Origin: Bacteroidales bacterium
GTDB taxonomy: Bacteria; Bacteroidota; Bacteroidia; Bacteroidales; GCA-2748055
Direction of reading: 5' to 3'
Length of the DNA: 5,439 nt
Assembly: GCA_029934875.1 (NCBI GenBank)
Contig: JAOZLK010000343.1
Span: 1-5,439 of the forward strand
Position numbers and translations under genes: made by a program. This document shows positions 5,136-5,439 of this stretch, in pieces. Numbering within the stretch: the stretch's first letter is position 1; each line of letters starts with the position of its first letter. Below the pieces are notes generated by a model, which saw only the letters and a list, made by a program, of their open reading frames with translations, did no database searches and had not been told where the DNA came from.

Positions 5136-5439
5136 ATGACTGATAACTTTCCTGAAGTAACAGTGGTACTTCCCTTCTTTAATGCGGGCAAAACGCTTTC
5201 CCGAGCTGCCGAAAGTATATTGGGACAGGAATTTGCTCATTGGGAATGTATTTTGGTGGACAATAATTCCACCGATGAAAGCAGGGAAATTGCTCTCTCC
5301 CTGGAGAGGAAAGATTCCAGGTTCAGACTGATCAGCGAGAAGAGGCAGGGGGTAATGTTTGCTTCCAACCGGGGATACGAATCGGCCATTGGTGATTATA
5401 TCGCCAGGATGGATGCCGATGATGTAGCCCGACCTGAAA
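5136..5439 (+). CDS. Family 2 glycosyltransferase, N-terminal part (3' end outside window)
   Basis: The first 101 codons of a GT-A fold, family 2 glycosyltransferase are visible; the frame is open to the window edge. The N-terminal strand VTVVLPFFNAGKTL (8-21) leads the nucleotide-binding fold, LVDNNSTDES (40-49) is the conserved nucleotide-sugar contact region, and RMDADD (91-96) holds the DxD metal-binding motif that coordinates the sugar nucleotide. Such enzymes transfer a sugar from a nucleotide donor to a polysaccharide, lipid or protein acceptor at the cytoplasmic membrane face; donor and acceptor cannot be told from this fragment. ATG 5136 is the only available start, since an in-frame TGA lies at 5130-5132. 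It is divergent from the Rrf2 gene across 87 bases and may open a surface polysaccharide cluster to the right. Confidence 0.92.
   Translation, partial: MTDNFPEVTVVLPFFNAGKTLSRAAESILGQEFAHWECILVDNNSTDESREIALSLERKDSRFRLISEKRQGVMFASNRGYESAIGDYIARMDADDVARPE

Overview
The window looks like a chromosomal segment from a member of the Bacteroidota (inferred). Start codons mostly lack clear Shine-Dalgarno sequences. One intergenic region carries an exact match to the TAnnTTTG -7 promoter element typical of this phylum. One exported protein has a signal peptide ending in the phylum-typical '...GQ'. GC content is moderate, and I see no tRNA, rRNA, CRISPR array or insertion sequence.

Layout: (1) positions 1-1220 (+) hold the last ~405 codons of a SNF2/SWI2-family helicase-like ATPase whose start lies outside the window. 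(2) 1228-1845 (-) encodes an unrecognised small membrane protein that converges on the SNF2 gene with 7 bases between stops. (3) 1865-2266 (+) encodes the GGQ-domain peptidyl-tRNA hydrolase ArfB, a ribosome rescue factor. (4) 2267-2349 is a convergent intergenic region with two hairpins that look like tandem terminators. (5) 5048-2350 (-) is a three-gene cluster: an Rrf2-family Fe-S-type regulator, a cytochrome oxidase subunit II-like protein and a heme-copper oxidase superfamily subunit I. (6) 5136-5439 (+) is the start of a family 2 glycosyltransferase that runs off the right edge and is divergent from the regulator.

The most interesting part is the three-gene cluster. The catalytic subunit resembles B-family (ba3-like) heme-copper oxidases, but the helix VI histidine that should bind CuB is aspartate (D276), and the tyrosine four residues later, normally cross-linked to it, is also aspartate (D280). 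The other ligands are present: H71, H326/H327, H416 and H418. The partner subunit II keeps the cupredoxin frame, but its CuA site is destroyed: both cysteines are serine and the second histidine is glycine. An Rrf2 regulator with a Cys/Cys/Cys/His cluster sits directly upstream. Together these suggest a non-canonical nitric oxide reductase (or other NO/O2-handling enzyme) that takes electrons by a CuA-independent route and is controlled by an NsrR/IscR-like sensor. Structural families of this sort (eNOR, bNOR, sNOR, gNOR, nNOR) have been proposed within the superfamily; I cannot assign this one to a named family from sequence alone.

The SNF2, membrane-protein, arfB and glycosyltransferase genes have no evident functional link to the cluster.
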